From positions 1 to 64,000 of the forward strand of contig JBQDDG010000003.1 in assembly GCA_052093225.1 (NCBI GenBank): a DNA stretch of 64,000 nucleotides, given 5' to 3'. The position numbers were made by a program, and so were the translations under genes. This document shows, piece by piece, positions 26,701-33,192 of the stretch (the stretch's first letter is position 1; every line of letters begins with the position of its first letter). Source of the DNA: JB111 sp052093225. GTDB taxonomy: Bacteria > Actinomycetota > Actinomycetes > Actinomycetales > Actinomycetaceae. The notes under the pieces were generated by a model, which saw nothing but the letters and a program-made list of their open reading frames with translations, was not told the DNA's origin and ran no database searches.

Positions 26701-27711
26701 GGCGAGCTCCTCGCCATCGGCTCGCTCCTCATGGAGGGCACCCCGGTGCGCATCGCGGGCCAGGACTCGCGGCGCGGCACGTTCGTCCAGCGGCACGCGG
26801 TCTTCCACGACCACCACGACGGCTCGGAGTGGACGCCGCTGCGCTTCCTCACCCCGGACCAGGCGAAGCTCTGGATCTACGACTCCTCGCTCAGCGAGTT
26901 CGCCGTCATGGGGTTCGAGTACGGCTACTCGATCGAGCGCCCGGACGCGCTGGTGATCTGGGAGGCGCAGTTCGGCGACTTCGCCAACGGCGCCCAGACG
27001 ATCATCGACGAGTTCGTCGCGTCGGCCGAGCAGAAGTGGGGGCAGTCGTCCTCGCTCGTCCTGCTCCTCCCCCACGGGTACGAGGGGCAGGGGCCGGACC
27101 ACTCGTCCGCGCGCATCGAGCGGTTCCTCTCGCTCGCCGCGCAGGACAACATGCTGCTCGTCCAGCCCTCGACGCCGGGCAACTACTTCCACTTCCTGCG
27201 CCAGCAGGCCTACGCGCAGCCTCGCAGGCCCATGGTCGTGTTCTCGCCCAAGCAGCTCCTGCGCCTCAAGGCCGCCTCCGCGTCCGTGGAGGACTTCACG
27301 CAGGGGCAGCTGCAGAAGGTCATCGGCGAGGTCGATCCGGAGATCGTCGCTCGTGGCGAGCAGGTGGACCGCGTCCTGCTGTGCTCGGGCCGCGTGTACT
27401 ACGACCTGGCGGCGGCCCGGAAGAAGGCCGGCGACACGAGCACGGCGATCATCCGCGTCGAGCAGCTCTACCCGGTCCCCACCGACGAGGTGGCCGAGGC
27501 GCTCGAGCCGTTCGGTGAGGCCGACCTGGTCTGGGTCCAGGACGAGCCGGCCAACCAGGGTGCGTGGCCGTTCTTCGCCGGGAACCTGCACATCTTCGAC
27601 CGCCCGATGCGGCTTGTCTCCCGTCCCGCCGCGGCCTCCCCGGCTGCCGGGTCGGCGCAGAAGCACGCGCGCGAGAACAAGCTGCTCATGCAGGAGGCGT
27701 TCCGGCGCTGA
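23800..27711 (+). CDS. kgd: Multifunctional 2-oxoglutarate decarboxylase/dehydrogenase E1-E2 (Kgd)
   Basis: This 1303-residue fusion is typical of Actinobacteria and runs the 2-oxoglutarate step of the TCA cycle. The N-terminal E1 tail (NFGPNAWLIEELYEKY) is followed by an Ala/Ser/Thr/Gly linker (about residues 46-135). Then comes an E2-like succinyltransferase core with the active-site motif TYDHRIIQGA near 400, and an E1 thiamine-diphosphate domain with GMPHRGRLNV near 623. No lipoyl domain is present, as in mycobacterial Kgd. GTG start with AAGGCGG upstream; followed by a strong terminator. Confidence 0.96.
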   Translation: MSTQEHDNFGPNAWLIEELYEKYRQDPTSVDESWQTFFAERAGGEAGAGAGTSTASSAPAASSASPAPSSPQRSGGADTSASDTSASGTSGVPASGTPVAAAGGADTAVASPSRTESHGGVTSAPTPETRPADKYPRTASDDDPAVQVIRGDLPPAPPVESQAATATYRDSSKPIARYNPDNRTEDEVVKLRGASQRTAKNMETSLEIPVATSVRAVPAKVLVDNRLVINSHLARSRGGKVSFTHLIGFAMVEALAEVPDLNNAYGQTEDGKPALIRPAHINFGLAVDLPKSDGTRTLVVPSVKKAETLDFAGFVAGYEELVAKARTNELTVEDFQGTTATLTNPGGIGTVHSIPRLMNGQGVIVGVGAMDYPAEYQGASEQTIARLGVSKILTLTSTYDHRIIQGAASGEFLRAIATKLLGEDGFYDRVFVALQVPYEPVRWKKDTEFDAETEMGKPARIAELIHAYRSRGHLMANTDPVSYRQRSHDDLDITSYGLSLWDLERKYPTGGFGGTNRATLREILNNLRDAYCRTVGVEYMHLADRRQRTWFQERLERPYSKPSSEQQLRILSTLNKAEAFETFLQTKFVGQKRFSLEGGESLIPLLDTILTSAAEQGLDEVAIGMPHRGRLNVLANVAGKSYSQIFGEFEGNFDLAGSGDVKYHLGTEGKHETPDGAVTGVYLAANPSHLEAVDGVLAGVVRAKQDRIDLGEKGYSVLPVAIHGDASFAGQGVVTETLNLSQLPGYRVGGTVHVIVNNQIGFTTSPASSRSSYYASDIVKGLQIPVLHVNGDDPEAVARVAELAFAFREEFHKDIVIDLVCYRRRGHNEGDDPSMTQPVMYRLIDEKKTVRTQYQESLIGRGDITEEQSEAAIAEFQRTLDEGFATSKSQDGGDDSDQVSGLEKPSAQQEDAGLMVGWSTAVAPAVVERIGEAHVRVPEGFTLHPKLKQLTERRSTMTKEGGIDWGMGELLAIGSLLMEGTPVRIAGQDSRRGTFVQRHAVFHDHHDGSEWTPLRFLTPDQAKLWIYDSSLSEFAVMGFEYGYSIERPDALVIWEAQFGDFANGAQTIIDEFVASAEQKWGQSSSLVLLLPHGYEGQGPDHSSARIERFLSLAAQDNMLLVQPSTPGNYFHFLRQQAYAQPRRPMVVFSPKQLLRLKAASASVEDFTQGQLQKVIGEVDPEIVARGEQVDRVLLCSGRVYYDLAAARKKAGDTSTAIIRVEQLYPVPTDEVAEALEPFGEADLVWVQDEPANQGAWPFFAGNLHIFDRPMRLVSRPAAASPAAGSAQKHARENKLLMQEAFRR

Positions 27712-27718
27712 CCCGCCG

Positions 27719-27756
27719 ACGACGACGCGGCCCGCGGGTGCGGGCCGCGTCGTCGT
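27719..27756 (+). terminator. Strong hairpin terminator of kgd
   Basis: A perfect 17-bp stem (from ACGACGACGCGGCCCGC) with a GGGT tetraloop starts 7 nt after the kgd stop codon. It lacks a U-tract, typical for high-GC terminators. Confidence 0.8.
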
Positions 27757-27837
27757 GCATCCGCGATCGGCGGACGTGCGGCAGGATGGGTAGCTGTGGA
27801 CGGCCCGCGAACGGCGGGCGGACGGACGAGGAGGGGT

Positions 27838-28434
27838 ATGAGCGACGGCGTGCGGATCTGCGTGCTCGGCGACGAGCTGGTGGCCGGGCAGGGAGATGCC
27901 CGCGCGCTCGGCTGGGTCGGCCGGGTGCTCGCCCGTACGAGGCATGCCACGGACCCGTTCGTGGCCGCGCTCCCGGTGCCCGGTGAGACCTCGAGCGGGA
28001 TGTCGGCCCGCTGGGAGTCGGAGACCGCGTCCCGGTTCGCCTCACGCGCCGACAACCGCCTCGTGCTCGGTCTGACGGCGTCCGACGTGACGTCGGGGGT
28101 CTCGACCGCGCGCTCGCGGCTCAACCTCGCCAACATCCTCGACGAGGCCTCGGCGTCGGACGTCAAGTGCTTCGTCGTGGGCCCGCCGCCGCGTCTGCGC
28201 ATCGACGAGCGCGGGCTCGCCACCGTCTCCGACGCGTTCGCCGACGTCTGCCGCCGCCGGCACGTCCCCTACGTGGAGACCTTCGAGCCGCTGCGCGCGC
28301 ACGAGCAGTGGCTCGCGGACATGTACGCGGGCGACGGCGTCGTGCCCGGTCAGGCCGGCTACGGCCTCCTCGCGTGGCTCGTCCTGCACGAGGGCTGGCA
28401 CCAGTGGCTCGGGGCCGAGGACAGCGCGGCCTGA
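27838..28434 (+). CDS. GDSL/SGNH-like hydrolase family protein
   Basis: This 198-residue cytosolic protein opens with ICVLGDELVAGQGDARALGW, a block I GDSL-like segment in which the catalytic Ser position reads Glu (GDEL). Also visible are SRADNRLVLGLTASDV and a C-terminal block DGVVPGQAGYGLLA, where SGNH enzymes have DxxH; here the His is missing too. It may therefore be a non-catalytic or altered relative. ATG at 27838 has a strong GAGGAGGGG site. Its last ten codons are duplicated just downstream. Confidence 0.7.
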   Translation: MSDGVRICVLGDELVAGQGDARALGWVGRVLARTRHATDPFVAALPVPGETSSGMSARWESETASRFASRADNRLVLGLTASDVTSGVSTARSRLNLANILDEASASDVKCFVVGPPPRLRIDERGLATVSDAFADVCRRRHVPYVETFEPLRAHEQWLADMYAGDGVVPGQAGYGLLAWLVLHEGWHQWLGAEDSAA

Positions 28435-28527
28435 CCGATCAGGTCATGGCCGGCCAGGTCATGACCGGCCAGTGGCTCGGCGCCGAGGCCAGCGCGGTCT
28501 GACCGACGAGGTCACGGCCGGCCGGGT
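28402..28527. repeat. Tandem duplication of a gene 3' end (period 68 bp)
   Basis: A 58-bp segment covering the last ten codons, stop and downstream flank of the GDSL-like gene (28402-28459) recurs at 28470-28527 with seven mismatches. The second copy lies wholly in the intergenic region. Confidence 0.85.
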
Positions 28528-28539
28528 GAGCCCTGTCCC

Positions 28540-29508
28540 TCAGCGCGACGGGTCGACGACGAGCTTGCCCGCCAGGTCACCGCGCTCCATGCGGGGGAGG
28601 CCCTCGTGCACGGCGTCGAGGCCGCCGATCTCCTCGACGCGCGGCCGGAGGCCCGAGACGACGAGCGCGCGCTGGAGCGCCTCGAGCTCGTCGCGCGTGC
28701 CCATCGTGGAGCCGAGGACACGCAGCGACCTGAAGAACACCCGGTTCAGCTCGGCGGGCGGTGCGTCTCCGGAGGTCGCGCCGCAGACGACGATCGCCCC
28801 ACCCGGACGTAGCGCGCGCAGGGAGTGCGCCCAGGTGGCCTGTCCGACCGACTCGACGACGACATCCGCCTTGCTCGTGAGGCGCCCGCCCGGCTCGAGC
28901 ACCTCGTGCGCGCCGAGCTCGCCGGCGAGCGCCCGACCGGCCTCGCTGCGGGACGTCGCGACGACGCGCGCCCCCATGAGGCGCGCGAGCGAGATGGCCG
29001 CGCCCGCGACCCCTCCGCTGGCCCCCTGGACGAGCACGGTGTCCCCCGGCCGGACCTCGCCCACCGTGGTGAGCATCCGGTAGGCGGTGAGCCACGCCGT
29101 CGGGAGGACGGAGGCCTCGGCGAAGGTCAGCTCCGGCGCCTTGTCGACGAGGTTGGCGGCCGGCACCCACACGTGCTCGGCCAGCGTGCCGGGGTGGAGC
29201 TCGGACAGCAGCGTGCGCGCGGGGTCGAGGGTCTCGTCACCGCACCACGAAGGGTCTCCGACGACCGCATGCACGATGACCTCGCGGCCGTCGTCGGTCA
29301 CTCCGGCGGCGTCGCAGCCGAGAACCATCGGGAGCCGGTCGGCGGGCAGCCCGACGCCGCGCAGGGACCAGAGGTCGTGGTGGTTGAGCGCGGCGGCCCG
29401 CACGGTGACGCGCACCCAGCCCTCGGGCGGCGTGAGGTCGAGGTCGCCGACCCTCAGGCCGGAGAGCGGGTCGTCGGCGGACTGGTGGGCGACATGGGCT
29501 GCGCGCAT
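28540..29508 (-). CDS. Zinc-binding-dehydrogenase-like MDR oxidoreductase
   Basis: This 322-residue medium-chain dehydrogenase/reductase has a GroES-like N-terminus (AAALNHHDLWSLRGV) and the Rossmann loop VLVQGASGGVAGAAISLARLMGA. The structural zinc cysteine cluster is absent, so it looks like the quinone-oxidoreductase/crotonyl-CoA-reductase side of the superfamily. Substrate unknown; cofactor probably NADPH. The ATG at 29508 was chosen because family similarity begins there, although the frame is open further up. It stands alone between convergent and divergent neighbours. Confidence 0.82.
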   Translation of the reverse strand: MRAAHVAHQSADDPLSGLRVGDLDLTPPEGWVRVTVRAAALNHHDLWSLRGVGLPADRLPMVLGCDAAGVTDDGREVIVHAVVGDPSWCGDETLDPARTLLSELHPGTLAEHVWVPAANLVDKAPELTFAEASVLPTAWLTAYRMLTTVGEVRPGDTVLVQGASGGVAGAAISLARLMGARVVATSRSEAGRALAGELGAHEVLEPGGRLTSKADVVVESVGQATWAHSLRALRPGGAIVVCGATSGDAPPAELNRVFFRSLRVLGSTMGTRDELEALQRALVVSGLRPRVEEIGGLDAVHEGLPRMERGDLAGKLVVDPSR

Positions 29509-29648
29509 CGGACCAGCGTAGGAGCACGAACCCGGTCCGCGCCCGAACGATCGCACCGCGCCCGCGCCCTGAACGAACGATGGCGGCACGGCGCTCGGCC
29601 ACACGGAGGAGCAGAGGGCGCGCAGATCTGATCCTCGCCCGGGAACGG

Positions 29649-29680
29649 CGAAGGCCCCCGGCGTATGCCGGGGGCCTTCG
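29649..29680 (-). terminator. Perfect hairpin terminator downstream of bL37 gene
   Basis: A 14-bp perfect stem (CGAAGGCCCCCGGC with its complement) closes on a 4-nt loop. It begins 6 nt after the bL37 stop codon. Confidence 0.8.
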
Positions 29681-29686
29681 GTGGGC

Positions 29687-29761
29687 TCAGGAGTTGGGCC
29701 GCTTGCCGTGGTTGGCAGCGCCGCTCTTCCGCGCCTTGCGCTTGCGTCCGCGCTTGGACAT
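29687..29761 (-). CDS. Ribosomal protein bL37 (24 residues)
   Basis: This tiny, strongly basic protein begins MSKRGRKRKARK and ends NHGKRPNS. The sequence fits the 24-residue actinobacterial large-subunit protein bL37 seen in mycobacterial ribosome structures (related to the AURKAIP1/COX24 domain). CGAGGAG lies about 5 nt upstream of the ATG, and a perfect terminator follows. It is too short for most gene finders and is easily missed. Confidence 0.93.
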   Translation of the reverse strand: MSKRGRKRKARKSGAANHGKRPNS

Positions 29762-29836
29762 ATCTGCTCCTCGTTGCTCGGAGGTCTCCCGCCGGGCGGG
29801 AGGACTGGACGGGCCATCTTCCCACATGCCGGCGGC

Positions 29837-29931
29837 CTGTGTTGCTGGCCGCGCGCTGTGTTGCTGGCCTCGCGCTGTGTTGCCGACCGGGTGCTGCGCT
29901 GTCGGTCAGGTGCTGCACCGCTGGTCGGTCG
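29837..29931. repeat. Degenerate 19-bp tandem repeat, five units
   Basis: Units begin at 29837, 29856, 29875, 29894 and 29913, each starting CTGTG or CTGC. The first three are closest to one another and the last two have diverged. They fill the interval between rsrA and the bL37 gene. Confidence 0.75.
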
Positions 29932-29968
29932 ACGCGCTGCGCCGTGAACCGACACAGCCTGTCGTCAC

Positions 29969-30307
29969 TCAGCCGGCGCGGCCGTCCGTCCGGCGCTCCT
30001 CGACGACGACGCCGACGACCGAGAGCTGGGAGACGATGCGGGCGCGCAGCGAGGCGGGCGCCTGCTCGGAGCACGAGCGGCGCAGGATCGACTTCACGTG
30101 TGACGCCGCGTCGACCTCCCCGCGGCAGCTCTCGCACGTGAGCACGTGCCGGCGCAGCCGTTCGCGGTGCGCATCGCCGAGCTCTGCGTCGAGGAACTCG
30201 TAGACCTGGTCGGTCAGCTCCTCGCAGGAGCACGGCTCCGTCGCTCCGTCGGCCTCGACCGCGCGGGTGATGCGGTCCGCGAGCGCGTCGTCGTATGGCG
30301 TGGTCAC
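29969..30307 (-). CDS. rsrA: Zinc-binding anti-sigma factor, RsrA/RshA family
   Basis: This 112-residue ZAS-domain protein has the HxxxCxxC signature at His54, Cys58 and Cys61 (RHVLTCESCRGE), with further cysteines at 26, 28 and 79. In the family, thiol oxidation releases zinc and frees the sigma factor. GTG start overlaps the sigR stop by four bases, fixing near 1:1 synthesis. A Gly/Arg-rich tail ends it. It would hold SigR inactive in reducing conditions. Confidence 0.9.
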   Translation of the reverse strand: MTTPYDDALADRITRAVEADGATEPCSCEELTDQVYEFLDAELGDAHRERLRRHVLTCESCRGEVDAASHVKSILRRSCSEQAPASLRARIVSQLSVVGVVVEERRTDGRAG

Positions 30308-30960
30308 TTGCTCACCTCCGTGCGGATCCCGAGCTCGCGGGCGTGGTCGGCGAGGAGCTCGCGCAGCTGGCGGCGTCCCCTGTGCAGGCGCGACATCACG
30401 GTGCCGATCGGCGTCCCCATGATCTCGGCGATCTCCTTGTAGGCGAATCCCTCGACGTCGGCGAGGTAGACGGCCAGTCGGAAGTCCTCCTGGAGCTCGG
30501 CGAGCGCGTCCTTGACCTCGGAGTCGGGCAGCGACTCCAGGGCCTCGGTCTCGGCGGAGCGCAGACCCTTCGAGGTGTGCGACGCCGCGGCGTGCATCTG
30601 CCAGTCCTCGACGGCGTCGGCGTCGGTCTGCTTCGGCTCGCGCTGCTTCTTGCGGTACGTGTTGATGTAGGTGTTCGTGAGGATCCGGTACAGCCAGGCC
30701 TTGAGGTTGGTGCCGGGGCGGTACTGGTGGAAGGCCGCGAACGCCTTGGTGAACGACTCCTGGACGAGGTCCTCGGCGTCGGTCGGGTTGCGCGTCATGC
30801 GCATCGCCGCGCCGTAGAGCTGGTCGAGGTAGGGCAGCGCCTCGCGCTCGAACCGCTCCGCGCGGTCGTCGTCGGCCTCCCCGACGGGTGCGCGGTCAGG
30901 GTCGTCCCCGACGTCGGGGGGGCTGACGGCGTCGGGCGCCGGCGTTCGGTCGGTGGTCAT
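30304..30960 (-). CDS. sigR: ECF sigma factor for thiol-oxidative stress, SigR/SigH family
   Basis: This 218-residue protein has sigma-2 (RNPTDAEDLVQESFTKAFAAFHQY and AWLYRILTNTYINTYRKKQREP) and sigma-4 (ADVEGFAYKEIAEIMGTPIG, then SRLHRGRRQLRELL) domains. Region and partner match mycobacterial SigH-RshA and Streptomyces SigR-RsrA. The ATG at 30960 gives the normal family length. In-frame ATGs at 31011 and 31017 would add 17-19 residues and lie just downstream of a SigR-type promoter, so a longer isoform may exist. Targets likely include the thioredoxin system and proteases. Confidence 0.93.
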   Translation of the reverse strand: MTTDRTPAPDAVSPPDVGDDPDRAPVGEADDDRAERFEREALPYLDQLYGAAMRMTRNPTDAEDLVQESFTKAFAAFHQYRPGTNLKAWLYRILTNTYINTYRKKQREPKQTDADAVEDWQMHAAASHTSKGLRSAETEALESLPDSEVKDALAELQEDFRLAVYLADVEGFAYKEIAEIMGTPIGTVMSRLHRGRRQLRELLADHARELGIRTEVSK

Positions 30961-30968
30961 CGCGCCCC

Positions 30969-30974
30969 ACACTA
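30969..30974 (-). promoter_or_regulatory. Candidate housekeeping -10 box for a leaderless short sigR mRNA
   Basis: TAGTGT on the minus strand ends 8 nt before the ATG at 30960, so transcription would begin within about 2 nt of that codon. Confidence 0.45.
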
Positions 30975-31026
30975 GACCGGGCCCGGCCGGGGGCCGCGTC
31001 AGAGTAGCCATGGTCATACCGCACAC

Positions 31027-31053
31027 AACGACGTGTGGTGGCCCGGGTATTCC
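31027..31053 (-). promoter_or_regulatory. SigR-type autoregulatory promoter
   Basis: On the minus strand GGAAT (31053-31049) and GTT (31029-31027) are 19 bp apart, matching the SigR/SigH consensus GGAAT-N18/19-GTT. Start of transcription would be near 31020, just before in-frame ATGs at 31017 and 31011. Confidence 0.78.
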
Positions 31054-31083
31054 GTCGGCGTGCCTCTCGGCCGCGAGTGTGGG

Positions 31084-31089
31084 AAGAAT
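31084..31089 (+). promoter_or_regulatory. Candidate -10 box for a leaderless DoxX-family mRNA
   Basis: AAGAAT has A and T at the two key positions of TAnnnT and lies exactly 7 nt before the ATG at 31096. Confidence 0.35.
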
Positions 31090-31095
31090 AGTGAC

Positions 31096-31605
31096 ATGAG
31101 CCTCCACTCGATCGTCGCCCGTCCACTGCTCGCCGCACCGTTCGTCGCCGACGGGATCGGTGCCATCACCAAGCCGCACCTGCACGCCGAGAAGGTGGAG
31201 CGGATCCGGCCGACGCTGGACAGGCTCGGGGTCCCCGAGCAGGTCACGGCGGCTCCCGAACTCCTCACGCGTGCCCTCGGCGTCGTCACCACGCTCTCGG
31301 CCCTCGCGCTCGCCACCGGCAAGAAGCCCCGCACCGCGGCCCTGACCCTCGCGCTCGTCACCACGCCCGTCGCGCTCGCGCGCAACCCCGTCTGGGCGGC
31401 CGAGAGCGCCGAGGAACGCAAGGAGATGACCGGCGGTCTCCTCACCACCGCCGGTCTCATCGGTGGCCTGTTCACCGCCGCGGCCGACCGTGACGGCGAG
31501 CCGTCGCTCCGCTGGCGCCTGAGCAACAACCTCGAGCAGCGCCGCGACCTCCACGCCGCCAAGGCCGAGGTCAAGGAGAAGTTCAAGGACAAGTACACGG
31601 ACTGA
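31096..31605 (+). CDS. DoxX-family membrane protein
   Basis: This 169-residue protein resembles the actinobacterial DoxX family often found near aroA and sigH. The opening LLAAPFVADGIGAITKPHLH is followed by weakly hydrophobic helices (LTRALGVVTTLSALALATG and AALTLALVTTPVALARNPVW). A third (GLLTTAGLIGGLFTAA) precedes a charged Lys/Glu-rich tail (AKAEVKEKFKDKY). It is divergent from sigR, with SigR-promoter DNA in its upstream region. In mycobacteria DoxX works with SodA and a thiosulfate transferase in redox defence; here that is only inference. Confidence 0.75.
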   Translation: MSLHSIVARPLLAAPFVADGIGAITKPHLHAEKVERIRPTLDRLGVPEQVTAAPELLTRALGVVTTLSALALATGKKPRTAALTLALVTTPVALARNPVWAAESAEERKEMTGGLLTTAGLIGGLFTAAADRDGEPSLRWRLSNNLEQRRDLHAAKAEVKEKFKDKYTD

Positions 31606-31628
31606 CGTCCGTTCCTCACCGACCGACG

Positions 31629-31660
31629 ACGGCACCCGTCCCGACAGGGAGGGGTGCCGT
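31629..31660 (+). terminator. Hairpin terminator of the DoxX-family gene
   Basis: ACGGCACCC pairs with GGGTGCCGT, extended inward by four further pairs after one mismatch, 23 nt after the stop codon. TCTC follows, without a true U-tract. Confidence 0.65.
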
Positions 31661-31681
31661 TCTCGCGCCGGGCTCTGGCTC

Positions 31682-31687
31682 TACCCT
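31682..31687 (+). promoter_or_regulatory. Candidate -10 box for leaderless aroA mRNA
   Basis: TACCCT fits TAnnnT and ends 7 nt before the GTG at 31695, so the message would start at or next to the start codon. Confidence 0.5.
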
Positions 31688-31694
31688 GGGGTGC

Positions 31695-32999
31695 GTGACC
31701 ACCTCCGACATCTGGCCCGCCCCGCGCTCCCGTGAGCCCATCGACGCCACCGCCGACGTCCCGGGCTCGAAGTCGCAGACGAACCGGCATCTCGTGCTCG
31801 CCGCGATCGCCGCCGGTCCGACCCTGCTGAGAGGTCCGCTGCGCTCCCGCGACACGCTGCTCATGGCCGACGCGCTGCGGGCGCTCGGTGCGCGTATCGA
31901 GGACGAGGGCGCCGACTGGCGGGTGACGCCCGGCCCGGTCGTCGGTGGCACGTCGGTCGACTGCGGGCTTGCCGGGACCGTCATGCGCTTCGTCCCGCCG
32001 CTCGCCGCGCTCGCGCCCGGCGCCACCCGGTTCGACGGCGATCCCTCCGCCCGCCTGCGCCCCATGGCTCCGCTCGTCGCGGCGCTGCGGAGCCTCGGCC
32101 TCGAGGTGGACGCCTCCGGACCCGTCGGTGCCGAGGTGCTCCCCCTCACGGTCCGCGGGACCGGACGCGTCGAGGGCGGCGAGGCGGTCGTCGACGCCTC
32201 CACGTCCTCGCAGTTCGTCTCCGCGCTGCTGCTCGTCGCCCCCGCGTTCGCCCGCGGCATCGACCTGCGCCACGAGGGGCCCGCGATGCCGTCGCTCCCC
32301 CACGTCGAGATGACGGTGGAGACGCTGCGCTCGCTCGGCGTCGAGGTGGAGGTGCACCCCGGCCCGGACGGGACGCCGGTGCGCTGGGTCGTCTCCCCCG
32401 GCCCGGTCGCGGGCGGGGACCTCACGATCGAGCCCGACCTGTCCAACGCCGGCCCGTTCCTCGCGGCCGCGGCCGTTACCGGCGGCACCGTGCGGGTGCC
32501 GGCCTGGCCCACGAGCACGACCCAGGCCGGCGACGCCATGCCGGGTCTCCTCGCCCGGATGGGCGCCGAGGTCGACTGGCCCGCGGAGGACGTCCTCTCG
32601 GTGACCGGTCCCGGGCACGAGGGGCTGATGGGGATCGACGTCGACCTGCACGACGTCGGCGAGCTCACCCCCACCGTGGCCGCGGTCGCCGCTCTCGCGC
32701 ACTCCCCCAGCAGGCTGCGCGGCGTCGCCCACCTCCGCGGTCACGAGACCGACCGGCTGGCGGCGATCGTCACCGAGCTGCGCCGGCTCGGCGGGAACGC
32801 GCACGAGACGGACGACGGACTCCTCATCGAGCCCGCCTTCCTCCACGGCGGGACGGTCGAGACCTACGGCGACCACCGCATGGCGACCTTCGCCGCGATC
32901 CTCGGCCTGCGCGTCGACGGCGTGGGCATCCGCGACGTCGGGACCACCGCGAAGACCATTCCCGACTTCGTCACGCGATGGAACGCTCTGCTCGGGTGA
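31695..32999 (+). CDS. aroA: 3-phosphoshikimate 1-carboxyvinyltransferase (EPSP synthase)
   Basis: This 434-residue enzyme joins PEP to shikimate-3-phosphate in aromatic amino acid synthesis. Motifs are the N-terminal PGSKSQTNRHLVLAAIA, GTVMRFVPPLAAL, SSQFVSALLL, HETDRLAAIVTELRRLGG-type sequence and YGDHRMATFAAIL. Length is standard. GTG start with no ribosome site, consistent with the leaderless promoter. It is followed by a repeat-built small frame, then rsgA and hisN. Confidence 0.96.
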   Translation: MTTSDIWPAPRSREPIDATADVPGSKSQTNRHLVLAAIAAGPTLLRGPLRSRDTLLMADALRALGARIEDEGADWRVTPGPVVGGTSVDCGLAGTVMRFVPPLAALAPGATRFDGDPSARLRPMAPLVAALRSLGLEVDASGPVGAEVLPLTVRGTGRVEGGEAVVDASTSSQFVSALLLVAPAFARGIDLRHEGPAMPSLPHVEMTVETLRSLGVEVEVHPGPDGTPVRWVVSPGPVAGGDLTIEPDLSNAGPFLAAAAVTGGTVRVPAWPTSTTQAGDAMPGLLARMGAEVDWPAEDVLSVTGPGHEGLMGIDVDLHDVGELTPTVAAVAALAHSPSRLRGVAHLRGHETDRLAAIVTELRRLGGNAHETDDGLLIEPAFLHGGTVETYGDHRMATFAAILGLRVDGVGIRDVGTTAKTIPDFVTRWNALLG

Positions 33000-33009
33000 G
33001 GCCGGCGTC

Positions 33010-33192
33010 GTGGGCAGGGTGACCAGGGCCGGCGTCGAGGCCGGGGCCGGTGGCATGACCACGGCGACCGGGACCGACGTCGAGGCCGGGGCCGGTGGCA
33101 TGACCACGGCGACCGGGACCGACGTCGAGGCCGGGGCCGGTGGCATGACCACGGCGACCAGGGCCGGCGTCGTGGTCGGGGGGACGTGGTGA
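33010..33192 (+). CDS. Possible 60-residue repeat microprotein between aroA and rsgA
   Basis: The frame encodes three near-identical copies of the 15-residue unit VEAGAGGMTTATGTD, flanked by MGRVTRAG and VVVGGTW-like ends. Support: GGTGAG lies 9 nt before the GTG; it starts 10 bp after aroA; and its TGA overlaps the rsgA GTG as GTGA, the coupling pattern of almost every adjacent pair here. Against: low complexity and DNA repeats of 45 bp that could keep a frame open by chance. No family recognised. Confidence 0.35.
   Translation: MGRVTRAGVEAGAGGMTTATGTDVEAGAGGMTTATGTDVEAGAGGMTTATRAGVVVGGTW
33034..33168. repeat. Three 45-bp tandem repeats
   Basis: Copies start at 33034, 33079 and 33124. The first two are identical and the third differs at three bases. 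Partial copies flank the array. Confidence 0.95.

Noticed and set aside
23758..27945. 1395-residue open frame on the minus strand
   Set aside because: Mirror of kgd codon bias; no family features, while kgd on the other strand is unmistakable.
33010..33192. Transposon or integron scar
   Set aside because: The 45-bp units are simple tandem repeats without terminal inverted repeats or target-site duplication.
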